Source: Apoderus coryli (Eukaryota; Arthropoda; Insecta; Coleoptera; Attelabidae). Taken from it: 64,000 bases of DNA. This document shows, in pieces, positions 24,901-48,517 of the stretch (position 1 is its first letter; each line of letters begins with the position of its first letter). Below the pieces are notes generated by a model, which did not search any database, was not told the origin of the DNA, and saw only the letters and a program-made list of their open reading frames with translations. The stretch covers positions 14,118,869-14,182,868 of the forward strand of contig OU452209.1 in NCBI GenBank assembly GCA_911728435.2. The letters are read 5' to 3'. The position numbers were made by a program, and so were the translations under genes.

Positions 24901-25690
24901 GAATATCCTATACAGGATTTAGACGTACTCAGGGGTCAAATTTGGAGACTTTTAAAATATCCTTCAAATCAGAATTAGGTATACTTACATGTGTTTTGTT
25001 TGCTGTTGCCCGGTTGCATTCTATAATAATTTCACGTATTATTTTTATTACAACAGCATGATTTTTATGATGTGCATAATTATTTTGTAATAAGGTAAGT
25101 TAATAATACACAAGTTGTTTCCAAATACTACAACTTAAATAATTATTATAATAAATTTTATTGCATGTACTTAATAAACCTTTTGTGCAATTTTGGTAGC
25201 CCACAAGGTTAAAACGGTGTTTATTAATTTTAAAAACATGAAAAGTGAAAATTTGTAACGACCATTTAATAATCACACTATCTATAGGATTTCAACTTAT
25301 ACAGGGCGAACTATTACAATTCTAAGAGAGGAATAGAACTACTACGGTTTTTTGTTATGCTGCGGAAAAAATCCGTAGTAGTTTTTAATCAATCAATATA
25401 ATTCCTTCATACTTAATAGAGAAATTCAACACAATTTATAAACTCTGATGTTAACGCTACCGTTTGCCACAACGCTAAGTGTTTGCATTTATAAACTCCG
25501 CTGCCGTCGGATGCTTGACGTTACGCTAAGGATCGCCAAGTTTCATCTTTTTCCGTTTGGAGTTTGACCAATCATAATGCGTTGAAAGTAACATGGAGTA
25601 ACTTATTGACAATTAGTACGAGTTAGGGCTGATTTTAAAGAGTTTATTCTTTTTCTTCACGAAGATTAATACATATTTACGTGAGCTGGA
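24900..25690. other. No supported gene; one hairpin
   Basis: AT-rich. Contains the hairpin at 25337-25385 and nothing else recognised. Confidence 0.6.
25337..25385. repeat. Hairpin with 11-bp perfect outer stem
   Basis: AACTACTACGG and CCGTAGTAGTT pair across a loop with T6 facing A6, so the stem can extend. Possibly a tiny foldback remnant. Confidence 0.65.
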
Positions 25691-26200
25691 ACCAACTCTC
25701 AAGTCAGCATTTTTGAGCTAAATAATACTGCTATGTTTTTGCAGACTCTTCGAAAACTGATGACTTTTGTTGGAATTTCTTCATTTTGGAACAGCCATTC
25801 AGGAGACTGGCGATTATTTTTGAGTTCATAAGAGTAAATCCACCAACATGGCACAAGTTTTTAGAGCGATTTATCGTTTTTTGACAGCAACTGCAAGCTG
25901 CTTTCTCTATCCAACGGAAAACTAATTTTTTACACCCAATTCTTCATACATTGAATTGGGGTCATTGAAATAGCGATATGTCAATCTTTCCTGATGAGCT
26001 TGTTCATAGCTGTGTGACTGCCGTTTTTTGGTGGACCTGCCTGTATCGTCGCTAAGACTCACTCGTCCGTGTTCGAGTTCTCCATAACGATTTTCCTCAC
26101 TGCTTCAATGTTGTCATCGCTTATTGACGCTCCAGATCGAGCATCGTCATTAAAATCTGCTGTGAAGCTATAAAGATTTAAAAATACACTCGCCAAATAC
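25690..26200 (-). mobile_element. Mariner transposase remnant
   Basis: The minus strand reads DDARSGASISDDNIEAVRKI (near 26140), the linker after the HTH of mariners, and further down WIYSYELKNNRQSPEWLFQN (near 25830) and EEIPTKVI, matching the SWIYSYDPETK / FQDEPNPTKV block. Many stops. A separate lineage from copies 1 and 2. Confidence 0.78.
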
Positions 26201-27106
26201 TACAGTCAACCAACTGGTCCCTTTGATGCTATTTGCTGGATCTGGAGGACAAAAATTTTGTTGCGATTGAATAAACAGTTCTTACAAGTTACCTCGTTAT
26301 TTACCTGAATGAATGTATTAAGGATAAATAAACAATGGACCCTAATTGAAAATTTAACTGCAAAATGCCATTGTCAAATTGAAACCCTTACTCAAAAAAA
26401 GTCGTTTTTGCAAAAAAAAAATATTTTTTTTTAAATAGTAAATCTTACACATCTTGTAAAATAAAAAGGAAATAACCAACAATGATGGGAAGTTGATACC
26501 TCTGCACATCCGAATTAACAACACGTACCTATACTAATCATCCTATTGTTATAACTTATATTATATCTTTCCCCATTCTTAAAATCGCACACATGAAAAC
26601 TAAACATTTCTCTTATTAAAATCAAAATCGCTCAAGCCACAAACAAGTCTAAACGTATAAACAAGAACCTCGAAATCATAGACTAACGTCTAAGTATTTC
26701 TTAAAACGACGTGAAAAATTATCGTGAGTTTACTTAAACATATTCAACGAACTTTAAACGAAAAATAGTGCAATCTTTAATATTAAAATATTTGTTATCC
26801 TTGAATGTACTTTAAAGTTTTCTTAAAAGAGTTTATTGATATTGAAGTTGACGGACTCTATATAAAATATGCTTTAATGCAGACAACTTTAAAGCAACTT
26901 GTTATAGTGTATAACTCTTATCAAAACTTTGTACTAAAGTTGAACATGCAAGTTTGGCTAATGGTAATTTGAAGTTGTGATGGGCAAACTTTGGATACGT
27001 TATAACAAAACAAATTAAATGCTTATCTTTGAGTTATACTTTAGCAGATCTATTGGTGGAATTTAGACAACTTTTAGAAGTAACTTTGAGTTATAATTTT
27101 AATAAA
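26201..27106. other. Presumed upstream region of the ABTB2-like gene
   Basis: Very AT-rich. The frame of the first coding exon is open back to 26981 but has no ATG before 27107. No core promoter can be named with confidence. Confidence 0.5.
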
Positions 27107-38868
<11,762 letters not shown>

Positions 38869-39109
38869 GTTCATTTCACAGATACAGGGTGAAAACAAAA
38901 AATCTAATATAAGTAGAAATATACAAGGTGTTTCTAAACAAGCTGGCCAAAATTTGTGAGCGAGATGGGGACATCTAATCATGAAAAAAACCTAAATTGT
39001 AATTTTTCGAAATGTCATTATTTACAAAGATTATTATTATTAGTCGTAAAACAGTAAACGGTAAAACCCATGAAACTGTTGCTCAGTTCCTAATTTGAGG
39101 TTTTTGAAA

Positions 39110-40190
39110 TATTGATGTCATCCTCACTCATCTGCTATAGCGAGTAGTGGACCAACTGATCGTCATGGTCCTCCATGAAATTGTCCAGCCTGTTCTTAAA
39201 GCTGTCAACCGTTTGCGCCATTATCACCTCTTCAGGTAATGAATTCCATGCATATACAACTCTGTTTGTTATAAAATTCTTCCGAGGAAGTCTAGCACAT
39301 CTCTCCTTGTCAAGTTTCTTACTATTGCCACGCAGATTAGGATTTCTAGCAGGATGAAATACATCGAGATTCACCGAGTAGTAGCCACCAAGTATCTAGT
39401 AGGTTTGAATTAGATCGCCTCGTTGTCGTCGATCATAAAGACATGTCAAATTTAAAAGCCTCAATCGCTCCTCATATGGTATATGGCTAAGTGCATGAGG
39501 TAGCTTAGTGAACCCTTTCCAATGCCTCTATGTCCTTAATGAAGTAGGGGGACCAAACGCTGTTGACATATTCCAATAGTGGTCTGACATATGATTTATA
39601 CAATTTCAATATTAGGGAGTTTGATCTTGATCTGAAAGCTCTCTGTATCAGATACCACAGTCTATTAGCTTTCTTCACTGTGGCGGAAATATGGGCCTCC
39701 CACTTCAAATCCGCTGTTACTATGACACCAAGATCCTTCTGCTGATTTACAGATTTAACGGCATTTCCACTGATAAAATATGGAGTCCTGGGTTTATTAG
39801 CTCCGATGTGTAGCACCTGACATTTTTCCAAATTCAAGTTCATCAACCAAACCGCCGACCAGGACACCACCCCATCAATGTCGATCTGGAACTCATTATC
39901 GTCTCGCAGTGGGTTACAGAACAATTTGGTGTCATCAGCAAAGAAACTCATGTTTGACGTGATGGTTCTTGTTAAGTCTGATATATATGCCAGAAAAAGC
40001 AATGGCCCCAGTACAGACCCCTGCGGGACACCATTCAAAACCGGCAATTTAGCGGATAATGCACCATTCGCTCTAACCTGGAAAATTCTTTCTGTAAGAA
40101 ACATCCCAATCCACCTCAGGAGTGCCCCCCGCACGCCGTAATGCTCCAAGGTGTTAAAGATGACTGCCTGAGGACGATTTTTTTAAATAT
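39110..40190 (-). mobile_element. CR1/Jockey-like non-LTR retrotransposon, 5'-truncated
   Basis: Minus frame 39505-40149: LEHYGVRGALLRWIGMFLTE, LNGVPQGSVLGPLLFLAYIS, the catalytic block SFFADDTKLFC, QQKDLGVIVTADLKWEAHIS and LYKSYVRPLLEYVNSVWSPY. After a frameshift come LSHIPYEERLRLLNL and RRQRGDLIQTY, then PRKNFITNRVVYAWNSLPEE (39135-39374) near the 3' end. The catalytic Asps are intact, but the 5' half of RT and the endonuclease are missing. It lies just downstream of the ABTB2-like gene on the opposite strand. Confidence 0.93.
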
Positions 40191-40367
40191 TTTCGAAACG
40201 CGTAAAGATGAATTAACCATATGTAGCATATTTATTCACCTAGTTAAATGTCGTAAACTGACATGAAATTGAATAAAAAAAGGATAACCATAGGCGGGTA
40301 AACGGGGGGACCCTTGCCTTAATTATAACCAAACTTTTTTTCCTTGTGATTTTTATTCATTTTGTGT

Positions 40368-40662
40368 CAAAAATGTGATAAAATAAAGTTTTCTACATAC
40401 AAAACGCATACTTCTTTTTTCTCTAAAAACTTAAAGGTTTTCGAGAAATTCGACTTTGAAAATTTTAGGACAAAACTGGTCTTTAGTAAACAGAATTAAT
40501 AAAATTATTGAAATAAAGTTTGCTAATGAAAAGTTTTCCAAAATTTTGTTAATGCTTTGTCCTGAAATTTTCAAACTCGAATTTCTCGAAAACCTTTAAG
40601 TTTTTCGAGAAAAAAGAAGTATGTCTATTTTATGTAAAAAACTTTATTTTATCACATTTTTG
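40368..40662. repeat. Foldback inverted repeat, about 105-bp arms
   Basis: Left arm 40368-40475 and right arm 40556-40662 are about 90% complementary by eye: CAAAAATGTGATAAAATAAA pairs with its complement at the far end, and CTTAAAGGTTTTCGAGAAAT inside. The 80-bp loop is AT-rich. Likely a MITE or foldback element. Confidence 0.82.
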
Positions 40663-40682
40663 ATTTTTAGAAACGCCTTGTA

Positions 40683-41965
40683 TAAGATCTTCTGCCAGGG
40701 TCTTTTTAATATTTCAGTTATGAATCGAGATTTTTGCTGTATATATTGATGCTTTAAATACCGTCTTTAATATCTTTTTATTTTTTTTTATTATTAGGTT
40801 ATAGTTGTTTAGTATTTATAATATGTTTATTGTGTTGCTTGTTTTATTTAATTCCAAATTAAGGTGTGTTAGTTAACGTTAAAAACTTTTGAGTAATTTT
40901 AAAATATTTTTTTTAATAGCACAGCTCAACATCATCTCTGGTGTCTGCAATTTTTACTATTTTATTTTCAGGGTTGAATCCAAAACAGCTTTTGGGTTGG
41001 GTCTATCAGATTATCTATTTTTGGGACAAACTGATGAGATTTGTCGCTTTTAAAAATATGAAAATGTAATTTTTTTAAACCTTGAAGTCCCCCCAAAATA
41101 TTGTGTCTACAATTTTTACTATTTTATTTTCAGGGTTTGGTCTATCAGATCTATCTAGTTTTGAGATAAGCTAATGAGATTTGTGGCTTTTAAAAAGTTG
41201 AATATATAATTTTTTTGGGAGGAGGAAACTTTCCTTCATAACCGTGTTTTAAACTTTTTGCGGATCTCACAAATTGTATCATTGTATTTTTTTTAATAAA
41301 AAGAACGTGCATTCATTTTGAATGCTTTTTAACGCTTTGCGAACGAGCAACTCCAACTGTTCATTTGGCAATACCAGTGTAGCCAGTTCTCAGTGCATAA
41401 AAAGCAACCCTCGTAATGTACCAGCTGTTCATGAAAATGAGGGTGCTCATTTCGGAGATAGAGCCTTAGTGAGGCACCCGGTATATAATCTGATATGGGA
41501 AGGTCTGATTTTACGAAAAATAATGTTAATGCATTATTTTGGCCTCTCCTGGTACAAAAAAAAATATTGGGCTGTGTAAATATTGAAAATTTTAAAGTTT
41601 ACTCTGAAGTTTTAAGAGTTAATAATAGCCTCATTAAAGTATTATATATTTATAAGTTATGTATTGCTTATTTCAGCTTTTGTATATTTTATAGAAATAT
41701 ATTTTGTATTTTTTTATTATGTTTGTTATTTATTTTATCCACAGACAGATTCTTATGAAATGGGCACCTTAAAAGCTTCACTAATTACAAGAACTAATTT
41801 ACCTCTTATCGTAAAATAAATAGAATTTATAAATTAATAAAGACAAAAATAAAAAAAAAACTAAAATAATAGAAGGCAGTTCGCAGAATTTAAATAAAAC
41901 TAAGATTACAAAAATATTTTTTAATTGATCTATCGACGAAGTACATAATTAGTTATCTTACAATG
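40683..41965. other. No supported gene
   Basis: AT-rich. Two related blocks (TTTTTACTATTTTATTTTCAGG) at about 40952 and 41112 suggest a local duplication. An isolated mariner-type end, AAAAAGCAACCCTCGTA, lies at 41399-41415. Frames at 41322-41758 are not convincing. Confidence 0.6.
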
Positions 41966-43417
41966 TCATGATATATAAGCTGCGGCCTGTTTCGTTAAAA
42001 TAAATCCAGGAAATATGGAAAAGCTCCGTGGACATGGACTAATATGTTGGGATAAAGTACTTGAGCAAAGTCCCGCTCCTATAATTGCTCCATAGATGAA
42101 TAGACTTATCATTAGCATAATTGTTAAGAGGCAAGTTAAGAGCATCCACTTGTTCTTCCAAAGCTTGTAACGTAAAGTTGATTTACTGAAACATTAAAAT
42201 TACATTAGAAGGGAGATCTGGATTATCCTAAAATGAAACGGAATGGGACAGCTTTTGGGTTAAGCCAATTGGGTCATCAAACGTGGAAATATATTAATAA
42301 ATCTTTTACTTACAAAATCATTCACACTGTGTTCAACCAAAACAAGAAAATCAGCAAACAACAACAAACAGATGGACAAATTGTCAGGATATAAAGATAT
42401 CTGTTGAGTTCTAGCATGGTTTATATGAGATATCACTGAACCCCCATTGTCTTTCGTGATATATAAAACTTTTTCCCCGTAAAGTCTAGTTGCTGAACTT
42501 TCTTGTGTGATTTTTTGCTTTCAACAAAAAAAAATGATGTGACTAATCAAATTAAGTGCTAAAACGCATTTGACGAGTCTACTTGAGATGCCAGTAGTGG
42601 ACATTGAAGAGTCTGCCGCCATCAAAAATAATCTAATCATGCCTCGGACACCGTATTCAAAAAACGGCTTTTTTCGACGATTGAAGAGAGAACGTCCCCA
42701 TCACTGGGAGAACTTAAGGCTATACCCAAAAAACGCATATCAAAGTGGTTAGAAGATTGATGATTTTCCTATTTTCGTGAAATTTAAAGCAGAACGTCAC
42801 CACTTTAACTTTAGTATTGCGGTTGATAGCAACCGCGACTATAGAGTCGAAGAGGTGATCACTATAGAGTCGAAGAGGTGATCACAATTGGTCACCGAAA
42901 TCTTGCGATTGAACACCTTGCGACTTCTTCCTTTGGGGCCACGTGAAAGAGAAGGTCTACGCCAACAGCCCAGCGTTGATTCAAAACCTCCAAGATAGAA
43001 TTCGTGAGGCTATCGAGGACATAGGGCAGCCACTTTGCGATTTGGTTATGGAAAATTTAATGAAAAGGATATGGTCCTGTAGGCGTGGTCGTGGTAGTCA
43101 TTTGGCTGATGTTATTGTCCATTATTAACGGCATACCTTCCTCTTTATAATGAAATAAACATTCGATCATTTATCTCAAAAAATTACATTTTCCTTTGAA
43201 TATCAAAATAACACCTCTTATTGGAAACCCCTATACTTACGCTCTGCAACAACTAAACGTATCACACAGACGATTCTCTGCAGTTTCTATCTGATGTCGA
43301 ACCAGTCTGATAATGGGACATTTTATGTGTAAAATTTCGTGTATAATCGGTTCCTGGCAATACGGTTTCAATTGAAACACTTTATTGGATTTACCGGAAC
43401 ATGTGTTTATATCTTTT
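41966..43417 (-). CDS. 3' end of an unrecognised membrane-protein gene, two exons
   Basis: Minus exon 43241-43417 ends at a strong GTAAGTATAG donor in phase 2; exon 41966-42185 starts after ATGTTTCAG with the missing base, and the frame continues to TGA. The upstream exon is Cys-rich (NTCSGK, LKPYCQEP, HIKCPIIRLVRHQIETAENR, LCDTFSCCRA). The last exon has a basic stretch, STLRYKLWKNK, then one clear membrane helix WMLLTCLLTIMLMISLFIYG, then a 45-residue Ser/Pro-containing tail ending TKQAAAYIS. About 131 aa are visible; the start of the upstream exon follows a plausible acceptor (TTATCATTTAG) needing phase 2, so more exons should lie to the right. I cannot assign a family. A transposase remnant sits in the intron on the opposite strand. 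Confidence 0.62.
42555..43130 (+). mobile_element. Internally deleted Tc1/mariner-like transposase
   Basis: MPRTPYSKNGFFRRLKRERP at about 42640 is broken sequence; the clear part is the C-terminus at 42943-43128, HVKEKVYANSPALIQNLQDR, IREAIEDIGQPLCDLVMENL and RRGRGSHLADVIVHY, matching the tail after the last catalytic residue of a DDE transposase group common in insects. A 23-24 bp direct duplication (ACTATAGAGTCGAAGAGGTG) lies at about 42837-42884. Confidence 0.8.
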
Positions 43418-43699
43418 CTAAATGATAACATATAAATACAAATCAAAATGTTGTATACAAATCGTGTAAATAACGTGTAAATTGTCAAATTTGACAGTTG
43501 GACAATAACATGTTTGATATACGTAGTGTTTCAAATCAAATCAAAACCATAAAATACAATAATAATTGCAGTGCTACACTTAAATCTACACAATAATACA
43601 AAGCAAAACTTTAATCAAACTACAAACTACACACATGTTCAAAAATACAAATAGGACAAAATCACAAAGCAGCAAAAAACTCACTTAAATTATAAAAAG

Positions 43700-44265
43700 C
43701 ATAAGAAACCAACACATTTGTGTGTGCAACCTAGTCGGTAGAACTACTGGACTTTTGGCCACCAGGGCTATATTGTGGCGAGGTATCCGAAAGTTATAAT
43801 TTCCACACAAAGCGTATGTAATGCATAATTAGAGGGATTACTTTTACAAAACAATACACAGACCACTTCCTCAGAAATGATTTATTTGGTGCGTCCAAGT
43901 GAGCTTACGATTCAGGTAAACCCTCAGGTACTTAGCCACGCCACTTTGTTCTATAGTCCTAATTGTTTAGACGTACTAAAAGACCTTTATTGAGATCCCG
44001 TGTTGAAACAGGTCCGTTTTCGCTCGGGTTAGTAGCAAACTATTTTGACAGCAGTAACCTTTCATCCTAGTGACAAGCTCATTCGAGATCCTACTCGGTT
44101 CACCAAAATCATGGCTAGAAGTTGAAGCTGCTGTAACAACAACAAATAACACCATAAACTGTCCAGCGAAATGTGACAATATATCTTGAATAAAAAGCAG
44201 GATACCTAACAAACTACCCTGTGGAACTCCAGAGTTGGTAAACCTGGAATTAGATTCATATAATG
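43700..44265 (-). mobile_element. Non-LTR reverse-transcriptase fragment
   Basis: The minus strand reads NSGVPQGSLLGILLF near 44235 and, further down, VAKYLRVYLNRKLTWTHQIN near 43930 (the block after the catalytic site), then NYNFRIPRHNIAL. The catalytic YADD itself is not readable. Same family appears in pieces at 45365, 46228 and 47698. Confidence 0.75.
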
Positions 44266-44399
44266 CCGTTTGGACTATATGATTCAGTTTGTTGAATCAA
44301 ATGTTGGTAATTCCAAAATTAGTAGAAGTACGATTAGTATAAAATTATTTTGAGGTTTTTGTACGAATTTTTTTTATATAAACTAAAAAATTTACCTAC

Positions 44400-45125
44400 T
44401 TATCTAAGAAGAACACAAATAAATATAACGACTTTTTTCACAAGCATATTCAGCGTGAGCCCATTTGAAGCAGCCTTGACACTTCACCCATCCTTCGACT
44501 CTAACATCTTCGGAATCTGAATTTCCGCAAAAAAATACAAACGGCATCTTCTTCAAAGTTTTCTACCATGTCATCTAAATCTTGATATTCCGGTTCAAAG
44601 GCGGAATCTGCCCAAGAAGAACTACAGGATACTGCTTTACGTTTATTTGGTTTTTCTTTAGGCACTTGGTTTTGAGAAGGTTTGAATCACAAACCTTTCT
44701 TGTAACGTCCGACGTTGAAGGTAATTTTCTATACTTTTCCTCTTCTTTTTCTAAACTGCTCTCTAATTCGTCTTTGTATGGAGTGCTAGTTATAATGGCA
44801 GCTTTTCCACTTCTTGAAGTATTTTTCTTTATTATATTTTTAGAAGCAGTCGGAACGGGTATTAAATTTTTAGGAGTAACCTATCCCTGAGGGGTATCCC
44901 ATCCCTTTACGGTTAACCTCTCAGGGGTTTTTACTTTTGGTTCGTTGTTATCTATTAGTTCTTCTTCTATTGTGTCTTTTCTACGTTTTCTTCATTTCTG
45001 TACCTACTCTTTGTTTATTAATGGTTTCTTGCATTTCAGCCACAAAATCATTGTTTTTGAATACATTTTTATCAAAGGGAAACATCACCATTAATGGCTG
45101 CATCCATGGTGGCTACTTTTATATA
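44400..45125 (-). mobile_element. Pogo/jerky-like transposase C-terminal fragment
   Basis: The minus strand gives FEPEYQDLDDMVENFEED, then CGNSDSEDVRVEGWVKCQGC and FKWAHAEYAC. This acidic linker plus Cys-rich finger (the GWVKCQGCFKWAH signature) is found at the C-terminus of pogo-superfamily transposases in insects. Several frameshifts; upstream 44780-45120 is Lys/Arg-rich and decayed. Confidence 0.72.
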
Positions 45126-45179
45126 TAGGCTTTTCCAAAAAGTCCTCCTAGCTGACATCCTGATACCACACGTTCTGGA

Positions 45180-45480
45180 TTAAGCCTAAGGCAGTTTGTG
45201 GTCTCCTGCGTGTACCTAATAGGTTTTGAACGGTGCCACTATGTGCATCTGATATTTTGAATGTGGTGGAGGGCAAGGGCTAAAACTTTTACAAACAAAC
45301 TGATCCATTCTGCGAATATAAGATTCCTAAAAGAAACACAATTAAAACTGAGTGATCAATTCTGTCAAATGCTTTATTGAAATCAGTATCAATAAGAGAA
45401 ATGATCCATGGGATACAAACTCATGTAGGTAGCACATAAATTCGGTTATGCAGAAAGTTTACTTAGTTTAAATTTATTTC
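45180..45480 (-). mobile_element. Non-LTR reverse-transcriptase fragment
   Basis: The minus strand reads ISLIDTDFNKAFDRIDHSV at about 45345-45400, the RT motif containing the first catalytic Asp. Short and broken. Confidence 0.7.
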
Positions 45481-45891
45481 GGACGCCTCTGATAATTGTG
45501 AACCCAAACAGGTGAATAAACACCAGAACAGGTAAATCCACACTTAAAAGCAGAATGAACTATCAAATAACAGAGAAAGAAAAGTAAATATGACGATATA
45601 AGGAACAGAGATAGTATACGCCATGTTGCAACCATAACTTAACGGATATTATGCCAGGTAAAATACTAAAATGAATATCATTGTAAATTTAACGATTAGT
45701 AGAATGATCATTTGGTGAAAAATAGCAACAGAACAAATACTTAATATCTAGAACCGACATATAAGCTTGAATGTCAGTGAAAGACAATATTTTTTTAAGG
45801 AAATAGTCCATATTACTGTGGATGTCCAATAGTTAGGAAATAAAATGCTGTCGCATCCACTAAATTGTTTATTAACAGGTTTCTCCAACGA

Positions 45892-45940
45892 ACCAGTCAT
45901 TACATGTTTCGGCCCTAGTAAGGGTCATCATCAGTTGAAA
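45892..45940 (-). ncRNA. Hammerhead ribozyme-like motif, Penelope type
   Basis: The minus strand has exact core CTGATGA (45928-45934), a stem II of CCC/GGG around TTACTA, then GAAAC and ATGTA, giving an allowed GTA cleavage triplet. The short ACATGT stem III fits Penelope-like terminal repeats. Confidence 0.65.
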
Positions 45941-46227
45941 CTATTATAACAACTCAGTGGAAAGAAAAAACACAAAAAATATAAAAATTTTTAAACGAAA
46001 ATCAAACTACATTTTATGAGCATGAAAGCATGAAAGACAATATATTCGCTCTCAATTTGAAGACTTTTAATTGATGTGTTCAAGCTGATTCATCTAACAA
46101 TTTTAGCGTAACGATTGTGGCTTTTCCACTCTTAGATAAAATCAATATTCTTATATTATTTTTGAGCAACAGGTAAACCAATCTATAACAACCTAAATCT
46201 TGGATGCCCGATGTCGTTTATACAAAA

Positions 46228-46560
46228 AAAAAATAATCGAGACCCTTGACGAACGACAGACAATGTAAAACAAGTCTACTGCGTTTGCTTCTATTTGAAC
46301 TTCACACTCCAGTTAAAGGACGTATAATCTATCCAAATTACCAAAGTATGTACTTCATTGAAAGTCCACCGCAGCCAGGTCGGCTTGCGACTTCTGTACG
46401 GTGAAGCAATATAGACATGATAACACAATAAATCTTCTCAGTCATGCATTCGGTCTTAAAAATATCTTGAACCTCCCCAAGGAGAAACGGTATAAATCTG
46501 AGGAGGGAGTAAAGCATGGATATTCCAAAAAATTTCAAGAAAAAGTCTCAACAATTGTTA
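46228..46560 (-). mobile_element. Non-LTR fragment, left member of a diverged pair
   Basis: Shares GAGACCCTTGA, GACAATG.AAAACAAG, TATCCAAATTAC and GGAGT.AAGCATGGATATT with 47690-47945. In the second copy the minus strand shows SGVPQGSR, so both derive from an RT region. Confidence 0.65.
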
Positions 46561-46702
46561 TATATTTGATTTAAATATTTAATTTAATATACCTACTTGT
46601 AAATAAATACGAAATGTATATATCTGTTAAACTCAACATTTATTCATTTCTATTCTAAATACAACTGAAAACTCAATCACATTTCGGTATATTAAAAGCC
46701 TG

Positions 46703-46769
46703 AACAAAAGGAGATAAGGTATTTAAACTAAACAATATATACGAGGGATAATTCAATACATATATACAA
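46703..46769 (+). repeat. 67-bp direct repeat, left copy
   Basis: Starts AACAAAAGGAGATAAGG and ends ATTCAATACATATATACAA. Appears identical to 47584-47650; the two flank the Ty3/gypsy fragment. Confidence 0.88.
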
Positions 46770-47583
46770 CACTTTCCTCCCTTATACTTAATACTATTTT
46801 TGTATTCTATACATTATTTACATTGAAATCATTTTCTGTTCCTTAAATTATATCGAGCATTATTTTTTGAATTTTCGCTATCAAAACCTCTGTTATTATT
46901 GACATAACTTTTAATATTGCTTTTTTCGGGTGTTAAAAATCGTTCACCAGAATCGGAACTCTCTGATAGTTCAGAATCACTCGTGACATTACTTTTATCA
47001 TTTTTTATATTTTCGTCATCATTAGTACGCATGAAACTTCCTGATAACCTTCCCGATTGACGAATTTGATTTGAATGACGTCTCAAATCTCTGCCATCTT
47101 TAGTTTTAACGTCAAAAATTACCGATCCCTCTTTATTCATTATTTCAGCCTCAGTCCAACTTGGCTTAGAGGGGTTTTGATAATCTTTAACCAAAACTTA
47201 CTCACCAACCTTACAAATCTTTTCCTTCCCTCCGTAATTATTTACATAAGTTTCATTTTTATTAGCCATGCAAGCATCAACATTGGTTAAAAGTAAATCA
47301 AATCTAGATCTCAATGTTCTGTTAAACATTTTGTATGCTGGACTAACACCTGTAGTTGAATGAGGACAATTCCTATAATCAAATAAAAACATTTCCAAAA
47401 ATGAATCGATATTTTTATTTTCCAACATAGCCTTTTTTAAGGTATTTTTAAAAGTTTAGACATAATTCTCCGCTTGACCATTACTAGAAGGATGATAAGG
47501 GGTTGCAAATAGATGCCTGATACCGTTTAATTTAAGGAAAGTTTAGAAATCTGAAGATGTAAATGGGGGTCCATTATCTGAAA
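46770..47583 (-). mobile_element. Ty3/gypsy retrotransposon integrase C-terminal fragment
   Basis: The minus strand shows the integrase core region with the DNGPPF block and HPSSNGQAEN (second Asp and Glu of the DDE triad) near 47460-47580, then LFDYRNCPHSTTGVSPAYKM (47198-47428) and, after a stop, a Ser/Asp-rich tail ending ARYNLRNRK at 46829. The upstream pol, gag and LTRs are absent. In-frame stops show it is dead. A retrotransposon remnant without any envelope gene in view. Confidence 0.88.
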
Positions 47584-47650
47584 AACAAAAGGAGATAAGG
47601 TATTTAAACTAAACAATATATACGAGGGATAATTCAATACATATATACAA
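47584..47650 (+). repeat. 67-bp direct repeat, right copy
   Basis: Identical by eye to 46703-46769, same orientation. Confidence 0.88.
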
Positions 47651-47689
47651 AAACAATAAGCAGATAAATAGCTTTTAAACTGTCAGGAA

Positions 47690-47945
47690 ATGCACAAAAA
47701 AATTAAACGAGACCCTTGAGGAACTCCAGACAATGCAAAACAAGTGTACCTACTCCGTTTTCTTCTATTTTAAATTGACACTCCAGGACGTATAATTTAT
47801 CCAAATTACGAAAGCATGTACTTAATTGAAAGTCATGAATTCGGCCTTTAAAAAAATGTTGAGACAGCATAAATTAACCTAAAAGAAACGGAGCAAAACT
47901 GAGACGGAAGTGGAGCATGGATATTTTAGAAAAATTCAAGAGTCA
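47690..47945 (-). mobile_element. Non-LTR fragment, right member of the pair
   Basis: The minus strand has CFALSGVPQGSR near 47705-47740. Matches 46228-46560 with small deletions. Confidence 0.65.
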
Positions 47946-48517
47946 CCGTGGTTCAAGCGCAGGCATGTGCAATTTTACAATTCGCCAGATAAAGTAATAG
48001 ATCAGATCCATAACTTTTACATAGTCAGGAGATACATAAAGCAGTAGAGAAAGCAACTAGGCTGTATTGATATCGGATATCACTAGCTCAGGCAAAGACT
48101 AATCTACACAATAGATAGTCAGCCCAATGCATTAAAATCAGAACATCTCTAAGTATGCCTGCCACTACGTGGCGTAGACTAGCGTGTAAAGCATAGAGCA
48201 GTATTGTCACAGCCAGAAACCGTTTTGTAGTTTATTAATTTCAAAAACAAAACGCAACGTATAACAATTATTTAGATCATTTGCAACAGATATGCACCGG
48301 CAATGCTGTATTGTCAGAGAGAGAAATTGATGAAATTCTGAATTAATCTGGAGGGGATACGCAGGGAGGGTAGAAAAAAAAACAAGCGAATGTGGTGTGT
48401 GTCGTGCTGTTGACAATTCGTCGGTAAAAGAAACACACAGGGTGATTTATTACAAGTACAGTATTGAAATAAAAGCCTAATCTCTATGAATTAAATTTAA
48501 TATAATAATATTTAATC

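Noticed and set aside
46770..47583. Endogenous retrovirus
   Set aside because: Only integrase-side pol of Ty3/gypsy type is present, with stops and no envelope-like frame; called a retrotransposon remnant.
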